Made by a program: the position numbers and the translations under genes. Positions 1 to 7,291 of a DNA stretch of 64,000 bases are shown one piece after another; within the stretch, counting starts at the first letter, position 1; each line of letters begins with the position of its first letter. Under the pieces are notes generated by a model that searched no databases, was not told the DNA's origin, and saw only the letters and a program-made list of their open reading frames with translations. The DNA comes from Algorimicrobium hallyeonense (lineage in GTDB: Bacteria > Bacteroidota > Bacteroidia > Flavobacteriales > Flavobacteriaceae): positions 1 through 64,000 of the forward strand of contig NZ_JBHSLA010000004.1 of assembly GCF_042657385.1 (NCBI RefSeq), read 5' to 3'.

Positions 1-92
1 TAGCAGTAGCAAATAAATTATTAAAACAGGCATTTGCTATCGCAAAAAGTGGTTTGCCTTATGATGAGAACTTTGTTTCAAAATTAGCTTAA
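1..92 (+). pseudogene. C-terminal end of an IS110-like transposase (cut by window edge)
   Basis: The frame starting at base 3 is open from the window edge to a TAA at 90-92 and encodes about 29 residues, beginning AVANKLLKQAFAIAK and ending with a YDENF segment. This resembles the C-terminal tail of IS110/IS116/IS902-type transposases (DEDD transposase plus Tnp_20 domain), recalled from family knowledge. The rest lies outside the window, so whether the element is intact cannot be judged. It sits just before the accessory ATPase module, which fits a mobile-element-rich spot. The match is short, so the call is tentative. Confidence 0.5.
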
Positions 93-120
93 AATTGCTT
101 GTTTTTTAACTCAGTTCTTT

Positions 121-134
121 GTTGGCATACGTTA
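121..134. repeat. Left arm of imperfect 14-bp inverted repeat around the ATPase module
   Basis: GTTGGCATACGTTA lies here, and the reverse complement of 2072-2085 is GTTGGCATACATTA, a 13 of 14 match. The two arms enclose exactly the two-gene minus-strand module. This left arm overlaps the stop codon of the small downstream gene. Confidence 0.7.
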
Positions 135-641
135 TTTTAGGAATGAAACAATTCTCATTCTATTCTGGTCGAAAAAGTGATGATTATTTTCATCATACTC
201 AATCTCCTTAAGCTTTGTTTTCTTTTTTCTTTGAAACTCTCGTATACTAACTCTTCGTTTTTGTATTGTATGATTAGTATTGTTAATTCTATTAACTGTA
301 GAAATAATGTAGTCAACAAAACACTCTCCCGCTTTTATTTGAGGCAATGTACTTTGGGCACTAGTTTTTAATTCAATTACTAAAGCATATAAACTACCTT
401 CGAATTCGGAAAATATAATATAGTCACAAACCTTGCAAACCTTGCTATTTTGGTTGTTGAAGAAAGGAAAAATACCTCCTTTATATTCTTTACCTAGTTT
501 TTTGTCAAACTCAAAAACTATTGATTTGCATCTGTCTTGAATTAAAGCAACTTTCATAGAAGCCTGTGGCTCTTCTAATAAGTTGTCATTTACTTTAAAA
601 GCTGGATTTAACACATAATCTATTAAAGCTAGTTTACTCAT
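132..641 (-). CDS. Small PD-(D/E)XK nuclease-like protein, partner of the ATPase
   Basis: This 169-residue protein is not a family I can name. D73, then 16 residues on an E90-L-K92 triad with hydrophobic strands on both sides (CDYIIFSEF and YALVIELKTS), followed by Q101 and K103, looks like the core of a PD-(D/E)XK nuclease fold. A CxxC pair (C69, C72) precedes it. The C-terminal third is basic (QKRR, RKKKTKLK) and could bind nucleic acid. Its ATG overlaps the ATPase stop codon by 4 bp (ATGA type), so the two are translationally coupled. The nuclease reading is inferred from motif spacing. A non-catalytic partner protein is the alternative. Confidence 0.75.
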   Translation of the reverse strand: MSKLALIDYVLNPAFKVNDNLLEEPQASMKVALIQDRCKSIVFEFDKKLGKEYKGGIFPFFNNQNSKVCKVCDYIIFSEFEGSLYALVIELKTSAQSTLPQIKAGECFVDYIISTVNRINNTNHTIQKRRVSIREFQRKKKTKLKEIEYDENNHHFFDQNRMRIVSFLK

Positions 642-2029
642 TTCCTATGGTCATATTTGATTGAGTAAAATAACTCTTCTGAAACATCATTTAACTCCTC
701 AACGGTTTGGTCAATAGTCAGTACATCAAAACCTGTTTCAGTTACTTCAATAGGGCTAATTGTAACATTGCGTGATGTTTTGTTTTTATAATTAAATAAG
801 TACGCAGAAACTGTGTCATTTTTTAATTTTTCATCTTCGCTGTATCCTAGTTTAGCCGCAATTTTCTTTGTTCCGGTATTTTCAGAAGATGCCATTATTA
901 GGTTGTTTATTTCTCTAATGATATAATCACTATGAGTGCTAATTAAAATACGAAAACCCTTATTAATTAATTTAGCAAAAACTCTTGTTAAATAAACTTG
1001 ATTATTTGGATGAAGATTAAGTTCAGGTTCATCAATAATTATCATTTCATTTTTTGTAGCAATATGCTTTAAATAAAAAATTAAGCTTGAAAGTGTTTTA
1101 ACAATTGAAGCAGATAAATGAATCGGAATTTTTTTGCTTTTAGCCTTGTTTGATGCAAATTGTACATCTCCATCTTTGTTAATAGTTACTTTTCCTTGAA
1201 GTAACTCACTTTCTATTTCTTCAGCAAATTCATAAAATTCTGTTCTAGTTTTGGAATAATTAAATAAATCTTCCGCAATCTCTAAACCATCCCTAATTGG
1301 CATTGGGTATCTCTTTGAACTTTTTAAAAGCCAGTGGAATGGATCTCTGTTGTTTGATTTAGTGCCTAATTCTTGTGCTCTTTCAAAAAACTCTTGTTTC
1401 TGAATTGATAATTCTTTACTAAAAGTGTAAATAGAATTTCTTTCAACTGGTAGAATATGACTAGAAGTAAAAGGATAAAAACCTATCAAAGAATATAATT
1501 TTGCATTTAAAAATAAATTCAACATCTCTATGTTGTCTTTAGAAACTGTTTTATTTTTTAATGAGAGTTTTATTGATTTAGTATTATTTTCTTTTTTTAT
1601 TTTGATAGTAATGTTGTTAAGTTTTAGCTCATTTTCGAAATTCATTTTCAGAATACTATCGCTAAATTCATTTTTATTTTCGAGAATTTTAATAGAAAAA
1701 TCTTTAAAAAGATTATTTGAAATTTCTTCTGAAATACCGTAAATACTATCTAAAGACTCCTTTATACTGTCTAATTCCTCATTTCGATAATTCCAAATAT
1801 CATCTACCTTAATTTCAAATGTTGCGGATTGATTTTTTATTAATTCAGTAATTAAGTTACTCCTACCTTTACTTCTGAAATATTTTAAGCCAGATTTTGT
1901 TAAAGCATAAATTATAAAGGCAGCATAAGTCTTTCCAGAATTATTTGGTCCACAGAAAACGGTTAACTTCTTGTTAAGATTAATTTCCGCGTGCTTAATT
2001 GCTCCAAGATTTTCTATTTCAATTTTCAT
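638..2029 (-). CDS. AAA/ABC-type ATPase (AAA_15/AAA_21-like), candidate defence ATPase
   Basis: The 463-residue protein begins MKIEIENLGAIKHAEI, typical of RecF/SMC-like and OLD-like ATPases. It has a Walker A (GPNNSGKT, about residues 27-34), a long variable insertion, an ABC-signature-like LSAS, a Walker B (MIIIDEPELNLHP) and a switch histidine (STHSDY). No TOPRIM domain is seen at the C-terminus. An in-frame ATG lies 18 bp further upstream (2047), but the promoter -7 box falls between the two, so the start at 2029 is preferred. ATPases of this type act with an effector in several antiphage systems, and here the effector would be the coupled 169-residue protein. The defence role is inferred. 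Confidence 0.85.
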   Translation of the reverse strand: MKIEIENLGAIKHAEINLNKKLTVFCGPNNSGKTYAAFIIYALTKSGLKYFRSKGRSNLITELIKNQSATFEIKVDDIWNYRNEELDSIKESLDSIYGISEEISNNLFKDFSIKILENKNEFSDSILKMNFENELKLNNITIKIKKENNTKSIKLSLKNKTVSKDNIEMLNLFLNAKLYSLIGFYPFTSSHILPVERNSIYTFSKELSIQKQEFFERAQELGTKSNNRDPFHWLLKSSKRYPMPIRDGLEIAEDLFNYSKTRTEFYEFAEEIESELLQGKVTINKDGDVQFASNKAKSKKIPIHLSASIVKTLSSLIFYLKHIATKNEMIIIDEPELNLHPNNQVYLTRVFAKLINKGFRILISTHSDYIIREINNLIMASSENTGTKKIAAKLGYSEDEKLKNDTVSAYLFNYKNKTSRNVTISPIEVTETGFDVLTIDQTVEELNDVSEELFYSIKYDHRK

Positions 2030-2033
2030 AATG

Positions 2034-2041
2034 CAAATATA
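2034..2041 (-). promoter_or_regulatory. Promoter -7 box of the ATPase module
   Basis: On the minus strand this reads TATATTTG, a full match to the Bacteroidota -7 consensus TAnnTTTG. It ends only 4 bases before the ATG at 2029, so the transcript would be leaderless or nearly so. I see no convincing -33 TTG at normal spacing. Confidence 0.5.
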
Positions 2042-2071
2042 TGACAATCAATTTTAAGATATGGTGAGTTT

Positions 2072-2085
2072 TAATGTATGCCAAC
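2072..2085. repeat. Right arm of imperfect 14-bp inverted repeat around the ATPase module
   Basis: TAATGTATGCCAAC is the inverse of the arm at 121-134 with one mismatch. It continues into CCAACGTTGTTGG (2081-2093), a small hairpin of its own. It marks a probable boundary of the accessory module. Confidence 0.7.
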
Positions 2086-2091
2086 GTTGTT

Positions 2092-2171
2092 GGATATGGA
2101 AAGTTGTGTTTACGAGCAATGAAATTCCGAAGGAATTTCAGCAGTAAGTAAATAAACAACTTCCATTATCT
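2092..2171. repeat. Long imperfect hairpin element in non-coding DNA
   Basis: The stretch folds on itself. The outer arms GGAAAGTTGT and ACAACTTCC pair with small bulges, TTAC pairs with GTAA, and the centre is a perfect 8-bp inverted repeat GAAATTCC-GAA-GGAATTTC (2121-2139). No reading frame is evident. Such elements recur in flavobacterial intergenic accessory DNA as I recall it, but I cannot name this one. Confidence 0.6.
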
Positions 2172-2796
2172 AGACACTAAAGTAAACAATTTTTTATATG
2201 CTGTGTTGCCTACAGTTTTTAATTTTTACTTTTTATTGAGTTACAAGCTAATTCGGTTTGCGTCGTTGTTACGTCAGAGTGAATATCGGAAGATCGTATT
2301 CTTTACATTATAAGGCTAAAATTCTGAATTGGTTAACTGTGTACTTTACGTTAGCTAAAGACTATTAAAGCTGGCTTAAAATCAGTGGTTTTTATATTCG
2401 GTATTACACGTTTTGAATAGAGCGTTGCAATTGTAGGCAACTCGTTATATAGTAACTTTAATTACTTATATCCCGTAAATAAGCCGGGATATAGTAAGTT
2501 TTAAGTTACTGTTATCCTGTAAATATAATTTATTTTTTTAGAATAAAATATTAACAACACGAATTACCAGTGCTAATAAATCAGTCCTTAATTAATAATA
2601 ACAATCCTGAAATTTCAAAATAGAACGTCCTTATTATAATATTCTACAAATTATATAAAACAAATACTTCCTAAAAGTTTTTTACTGTTAATAACTCCTA
2701 TTAAATTAACAAGACTTTGATGTAATTTACCCGTGGATTTTTTAACTTTGTTTCACCGTAAGTTTGCACCTAAAATAAGCAAACCCAATCGTATCC
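2172..2796. other. Non-coding accessory spacer with a 10-bp inverted repeat
   Basis: No convincing gene is present between the hairpin element and dnaX. A perfect 10-bp inverted repeat, GTTGCCTACA at 2205-2214 and TGTAGGCAAC at 2432-2441, brackets about 240 bp. The right arm also makes a small hairpin with GTTGC at 2424-2428. The arrangement mimics the larger repeat pair around the ATPase module and may be the remnant of another cassette-like unit. The last 80 bases hold the dnaX promoter. Confidence 0.5.
2716..2750 (+). promoter_or_regulatory. Promoter of dnaX
   Basis: TTTG at 2716-2719, a 23-base spacer and TAACTTTG at 2743-2750 fit the Bacteroidota -33/-7 pattern. A second -7-like box, TAAGTTTG, lies at 2759-2766. 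Either would give a leader of 25-45 bases before the ATG at 2797. Confidence 0.5.
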
Positions 2797-4527
2797 ATGG
2801 AGCACTTTGTAGTATCAGCACGTAAATACAGACCACAAACGTTTAAAGACGTTGTTGGTCAGCAGGCTATTACAAACACCTTATTAAATGCCATTGAAAA
2901 CAATCATTTAGCACAAGGTTTATTGTTTACGGGTCCACGTGGTGTTGGTAAAACTACCTGTGCACGTATTTTGGCCAAAATGATTAATAGTGATGGTACG
3001 GAGAAAGCGGATGAGGATTTTGCTTTTAATATTTTTGAGCTAGATGCTGCCTCTAATAACTCGGTAGACGATATTAGAAACTTAACCGATCAAGTCCGCA
3101 TTCCACCACAAGTCGGGAAATATAAAGTTTATATTATTGACGAGGTCCACATGTTATCTCAAGCGGCTTTTAATGCCTTTCTAAAAACATTAGAAGAACC
3201 ACCAAAGCATTGCATCTTTATTTTAGCAACTACGGAAAAGCATAAAATTATACCAACCATTTTATCGCGTTGTCAGATTTTCGACTTTAAACGGATTACA
3301 GTTAAAGATGCCAAATCGTATTTAAAATATATTGCAGACGAACAAGGTATTACAGCTGAAGATGATGCCTTACACATCATTGCTCAAAAAGCCGATGGTG
3401 CTATGCGTGATGCCTTATCTATTTTTGATCGTGTGGTAAGTTTTTCAGGTAAAAATTTAACACGCCAAGCCGTTACTGAAAACCTAAACGTTCTTGATTA
3501 CGAAACTTATTTTACGAGCACCGATTTAATTCTTGAAAATAAAATACCAGAATTACTTTTACAGTTTAATAGTATTTTAGCGAAAGGGTTTGATGGTCAT
3601 CATTATATAGCAGGATTAGCATCTCACTTTAGAGATTTATTAGTTTGCCAAAATCCAAGTACGGTTGAATTACTAGAAGTAGGCGAAGAAACGCAAGTCA
3701 AATATTTAGAACAATCGCGAAAAGCAAGCCAGGCACTTTTATTTGAAGGTATAGAACTAGCTAACGATTGCGATCTGAAATACAAGTCCAGTAAAAACCA
3801 ACGATTACTCGTTGAACTCTGCCTTATGCAACTTGCCTCTATCACTTTCGATGGAGAAAAAAAAAATTCTAAAAACTTTATAATTCCACCGAGTTACTTT
3901 GCGAAGATTGGCATCAAGCCAATTCCAGTAAGCAAACAAGCTGTAGCCAGCAATCCACCAACTCCACCAACCAAAGCTGAACCGGTTTCTGTTGAAAATA
4001 AAACAACCAATCAACCCGTTCATAAAGTTGAAGAAACGCGACCAGTCCTTACATTGGACGCTAAAAAGAAAACAACGTCTGGATTATCTTTAAAAAGTAT
4101 TCGTGCTAAAAAAGAACATCAAATCCGGCAAATGGATGTCGTTATAGATGAAACGGATTTGCCGAAGGATTCTTTTACCGAAGAACAACTTATAGCGGTT
4201 TGGAATGTATTTGTAAAGGAATTGGAAGCGACTGGGAAATTCAATTTGGCCTCTATATTATCCATTGATGTTCCTAAAGTAAAAGGAAATGCCATTCAAT
4301 TGGAGTTCCCGAATGCAACCAATAAACTAGAAGTGGAAAGGGAATCATATGATTTGTTGAGCTATATTAGAAAAGAGCTGAATAATTACGATATCCATTT
4401 AGACATTTCCATTAACGAAGAAATGGAAAAGCAATATGCTTATACCACGGAAGAGCAGTTTGAAAAACTCAAAGAAAAAAACCCAGCTATTGATGTTTTG
4501 AAAAAAACTTTTGGGTTAGATTTTTAA
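2797..4527 (+). CDS. dnaX: DNA polymerase III subunit gamma/tau
   Basis: DnaX is the AAA+ clamp-loader subunit of the replicative polymerase. The 576-residue protein has the N-terminal SARKYRPQTFKDVVGQ signature, Walker A GPRGVGKT (46-53), Walker B with IIDEVHML and the sensor motif LEEPP. The four-cysteine zinc module normally found between Walker A and LDAASN is absent, replaced by a short cysteine-free loop (MINSDGTEKADEDF). A proline-rich linker follows at about 380-430, then a C-terminal domain that presumably contacts the polymerase. No frameshift site is obvious. The gene is followed within 6 bp by a lipoprotein gene. Confidence 0.97.
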   Translation: MEHFVVSARKYRPQTFKDVVGQQAITNTLLNAIENNHLAQGLLFTGPRGVGKTTCARILAKMINSDGTEKADEDFAFNIFELDAASNNSVDDIRNLTDQVRIPPQVGKYKVYIIDEVHMLSQAAFNAFLKTLEEPPKHCIFILATTEKHKIIPTILSRCQIFDFKRITVKDAKSYLKYIADEQGITAEDDALHIIAQKADGAMRDALSIFDRVVSFSGKNLTRQAVTENLNVLDYETYFTSTDLILENKIPELLLQFNSILAKGFDGHHYIAGLASHFRDLLVCQNPSTVELLEVGEETQVKYLEQSRKASQALLFEGIELANDCDLKYKSSKNQRLLVELCLMQLASITFDGEKKNSKNFIIPPSYFAKIGIKPIPVSKQAVASNPPTPPTKAEPVSVENKTTNQPVHKVEETRPVLTLDAKKKTTSGLSLKSIRAKKEHQIRQMDVVIDETDLPKDSFTEEQLIAVWNVFVKELEATGKFNLASILSIDVPKVKGNAIQLEFPNATNKLEVERESYDLLSYIRKELNNYDIHLDISINEEMEKQYAYTTEEQFEKLKEKNPAIDVLKKTFGLDF

Positions 4528-4533
4528 ATTCTT

Positions 4534-5106
4534 ATGAAACATGTAAGTCTATTTATATTAGTTGCTATTGCCATGGTTTTTGCAGCTTGTGATGGTCGTG
4601 ATCGCTTGCATAAAACACCACAAGAAATTCTACATGAATCCGAGTTATTAGATTCATTTTCTGAAACCATAAGCTATGTACCAGAAACCTATGCAGAGGT
4701 TAAAACAGATACCCTTCTAGCCAACGGTTTCCATATAAAAATTAGAATCTATACGGATATGGAACGTTCAGTTTTGGATACTACAAAAACAGACTCGATA
4801 ATTTCCAAAACCTATTATCGCGACATTAAAAGTCAGGTAATTGTATTTAAAGAAGACCAGGAAATTTTTAATAAAACTATTGATAAATCATTCTTTACAG
4901 ACACATTTGCTCATCATGAAGCAGATTTAAAAAGGATGACACTACAATCTGCGCACGTAAATCAACTACCCAATGCGCCGTCAACCGAAACTGATGCTGT
5001 ACAAATAGCCTTTTATTACGTGCATATAAGCCGCGATTTAAAAAAACAATACCAATTACAAATTCAACCAAACGGCGAATTTGATATAACTAATTTTGAA
5101 AATTAA
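4534..5106 (+). CDS. Lipoprotein of unknown function (possibly DUF4738)
   Basis: The 190-residue protein opens with a hydrophobic signal ending in a lipobox, VFAACDG, with Cys19 as the likely lipid anchor. The mature part is hydrophilic with alternating beta-type segments (GFHIKIRIYTDME, SQVIVFKEDQEIF). The general form recalls DUF4738 lipoproteins of Bacteroidota, from memory and unconfirmed. It starts 6 bp after dnaX and is followed by miaE after 3 bp, so the three are probably cotranscribed. Confidence 0.8.
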   Translation: MKHVSLFILVAIAMVFAACDGRDRLHKTPQEILHESELLDSFSETISYVPETYAEVKTDTLLANGFHIKIRIYTDMERSVLDTTKTDSIISKTYYRDIKSQVIVFKEDQEIFNKTIDKSFFTDTFAHHEADLKRMTLQSAHVNQLPNAPSTETDAVQIAFYYVHISRDLKKQYQLQIQPNGEFDITNFEN

Positions 5107-5109
5107 GTC

Positions 5110-5691
5110 ATGCTAGGATTAAAATTACCAACAGACCCACGCTGGGTAAATATTGTAGAAAAGAATATTGAAGATATATTAACGGATCATGCTTACTGCG
5201 AGCAAAAAGCAGCAAGTACAGCCATTTCGCTTATTGTTGGTTTTCCAGAATACACGGAATTAGTGCAGGAAATGATTGCGTTGGTTAAAGAAGAAATTAG
5301 TCATTTTAAAATGGTTCACGATCGGATTTTAGATCATGGATGGACTTTGGGTCGTGACCGTAAGGATGAATATGTTTTAAAATTAATTACCTTTTTCCCT
5401 AAAGGAGGCAGTCGTACCACACAATTAGTTCACAGATTATTATATGCTGCTTTAATTGAAGCTAGAAGTTGTGAACGTTTCCGTTTGCTTTCGGAAGAAT
5501 TAGAAGATAAAGAATTGGCAGAATTTTACCGCAAATTAATGGTGAGTGAAGCCAATCATTATACCATGTTTTTAGGTTTTGCCAGACAATATGGTGACCG
5601 TAAGGAAGTTGATAAAAAATGGAATGATTTATTAGATTTTGAAGCCGAAATAATGAAGGATTTAAGTAACTCTGAAACTATTCACGGTTAA
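5110..5691 (+). CDS. miaE: tRNA 2-methylthio-N6-isopentenyladenosine-37 hydroxylase
   Basis: MiaE is a non-haem diiron enzyme that hydroxylates the isopentenyl side chain of ms2i6A at tRNA position 37. The 193-residue ferritin-like helical protein carries the expected iron ligands: Glu31 in CEQKAAS, Glu62-x-x-His65 in EEISHF, a Glu in IEARSCERF and a second ExxH in SEANHYTMF. Length and motif order fit the family. It is the last gene of the dnaX cluster and is followed by a strong terminator hairpin. Confidence 0.93.
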   Translation: MLGLKLPTDPRWVNIVEKNIEDILTDHAYCEQKAASTAISLIVGFPEYTELVQEMIALVKEEISHFKMVHDRILDHGWTLGRDRKDEYVLKLITFFPKGGSRTTQLVHRLLYAALIEARSCERFRLLSEELEDKELAEFYRKLMVSEANHYTMFLGFARQYGDRKEVDKKWNDLLDFEAEIMKDLSNSETIHG

Positions 5692-5694
5692 AAC

Positions 5695-5730
5695 AAAAAA
5701 CTCCAATACTAAAAAGCATTGGAGTTTTTA
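5695..5730. terminator. Bidirectional terminator between miaE and a beta-barrel gene
   Basis: ACTCCAAT (5700-5707) pairs with ATTGGAGT (5718-5725) across a 10-base loop. An A-run lies on the left and a T-run on the right, so it can end transcription from both convergent genes. Confidence 0.85.
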
Positions 5731-5752
5731 AAAAATATAATTGGTTAATTAG

Positions 5753-6283
5753 TTAAATTTTCACACCAATACCTATTTGGATGTTGGTATTTTTAGCTTC
5801 TAAATTAGCTGGATTATCATCTAAAATATTAGTGACACCATAGTGGTATCTTGCATCAATAAAGAATTCATCTGTAATCATGAATTCTAAAGCACCAACA
5901 CCTGAAAAGCTAAAGTTTCTGTAGCCATCTTCAAACTCATGAATTTTAACACCTACTAATGGACCTGCTCCAAGTGATAATCTATCGCCAATTCTGAATT
6001 TTAGTAAAATAGGCGCCTGAATATAATCTACGCGTAAACTTCTATCCTTAGCACCTTCGGCAGAAAACTGAATTTCTGGAGCTAATGCTATTGATGCTGA
6101 TAAATCATATTCACCAAAGAAACCAATGGCAAAACCATTACGGTGTTGATTATCAAAAGTGGCATCTGGTTCAAAATCTAAATTTGAAACATTTATGCCT
6201 GCACGCACACCATACATGGCGTTTTGCGCGTAAGAAACAGTTGCAATAATTACAAAAGCTATTAAGAGTACTTGTTTTTTCAT
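5753..6283 (-). CDS. Outer membrane beta-barrel protein, PorT-like family
   Basis: The 176-residue protein has a signal peptide ending in VSYAQ and then YGVRAGINVSNL, the usual first strand of the OMP_b-brl_2/PorT-like family. Alternating amphipathic strands follow, and the protein ends in IQIGIGVKI. About eight strands are likely. Such barrels are common in flavobacteria, and a general structural or immune-evasion role is only guessed. It is not PorT itself on this evidence. It shares a bidirectional terminator with miaE. Confidence 0.85.
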   Translation of the reverse strand: MKKQVLLIAFVIIATVSYAQNAMYGVRAGINVSNLDFEPDATFDNQHRNGFAIGFFGEYDLSASIALAPEIQFSAEGAKDRSLRVDYIQAPILLKFRIGDRLSLGAGPLVGVKIHEFEDGYRNFSFSGVGALEFMITDEFFIDARYHYGVTNILDDNPANLEAKNTNIQIGIGVKI

Positions 6284-6384
6284 GATTATAAAAGTTTTAA
6301 TGCGGTCTTAAAATTGATTTAGTTCTAGCGAATATAAATTATTTTATTAAATATAATATAATAAAAAGACAAACTGCATGTTTT

Positions 6385-7290
6385 TTACTGTGTATTGCTC
6401 GAAACCGTATCATAATAGATACTTTTAATAATTCCGTCTGCCAAACCAATTTTTGGCACATAAATATCCTTGGCACCACACCATTTCATTGCAGATAAAT
6501 AAATACGGGTTGCAGGAATAATAACATCGGCCCGATCTTGATTTAAATCGAGTTCTGAAATACGTTCTTCATAAGAATACGTTTGCAACATATTATAATA
6601 AGACGTTAAATAGAAATAGGTTAAAGGCTTTCCTATAGCTTTACCCGAAATTTTAAATATCTTATTAATGTTTCCACCAGTACCCAAAACATCTATTTTT
6701 TCAAAAGCTTGGGTATGGGTTTTAATCCACTGCTCCAATTCGTTCCAGGTTTCATTTTTAACAATGTCATTTAATAAACGAACCGTTCCAATTTTAAAAG
6801 AACGCGAGGTTATAGATTCCCCATTATGAATTACTGTAAACTCCGTACTACCACCACCAACATCTACATATAAATAGGTTTTGTTAGCATCAATGTAGGA
6901 ATTTAAATCGGTTGCCGCGATAATTGCAGCTTCTTCTTCCCCATTAATGGTATCGATTTTAATTTCGGTATTGTTAAAAATACGATTCGTAATTTTATCA
7001 CCATTACTAGCTTCTCGCATCGCTGATGTGGCACATGCTTTATACTTAACCACGTTATGAGATTTCATAAGGAGTTTAAATGCCTGCATGGTATCTAATA
7101 ATCGTTCGCCATTGTGTTTTGAAATTTTACCTTTCATAAACACATCCGAACCTAAACGAATTGGAACACGAACCAGCGAGCTTTTTTTAAAGCGTGTAGG
7201 TTTTCCTTTTTCTTCAATAATATTGGCTATCAGCAACCGAACGGCATTGGAACCAATATCTATTGCTGCATATTTTTTAATGGTTAGCAT
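6385..7290 (-). CDS. ppx: Exopolyphosphatase / Ppx-GppA phosphatase
   Basis: The 301-residue protein has the actin-like ATPase fold signatures: AAIDIGSNAVRLLI at the N-terminus, YVDVGGGSTEF in the middle and LGTGGNINKIF further on. It is the short, two-domain version found in Bacteroidota, without the C-terminal HD domain of E. coli Ppx. It starts one base after the ppk stop codon, so the two are cotranscribed. Polyphosphate hydrolysis is the likely role. pppGpp hydrolysis is possible for the family. Confidence 0.9.
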   Translation of the reverse strand: MLTIKKYAAIDIGSNAVRLLIANIIEEKGKPTRFKKSSLVRVPIRLGSDVFMKGKISKHNGERLLDTMQAFKLLMKSHNVVKYKACATSAMREASNGDKITNRIFNNTEIKIDTINGEEEAAIIAATDLNSYIDANKTYLYVDVGGGSTEFTVIHNGESITSRSFKIGTVRLLNDIVKNETWNELEQWIKTHTQAFEKIDVLGTGGNINKIFKISGKAIGKPLTYFYLTSYYNMLQTYSYEERISELDLNQDRADVIIPATRIYLSAMKWCGAKDIYVPKIGLADGIIKSIYYDTVSSNTQ

Positions 7291-7291
7291 G

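Noticed and set aside
2072..2093. An integron attC site at the right repeat arm
   Set aside because: The arm GTTGGCA does not fit the attC core GTTRRRY, and no integrase gene is visible in the window.
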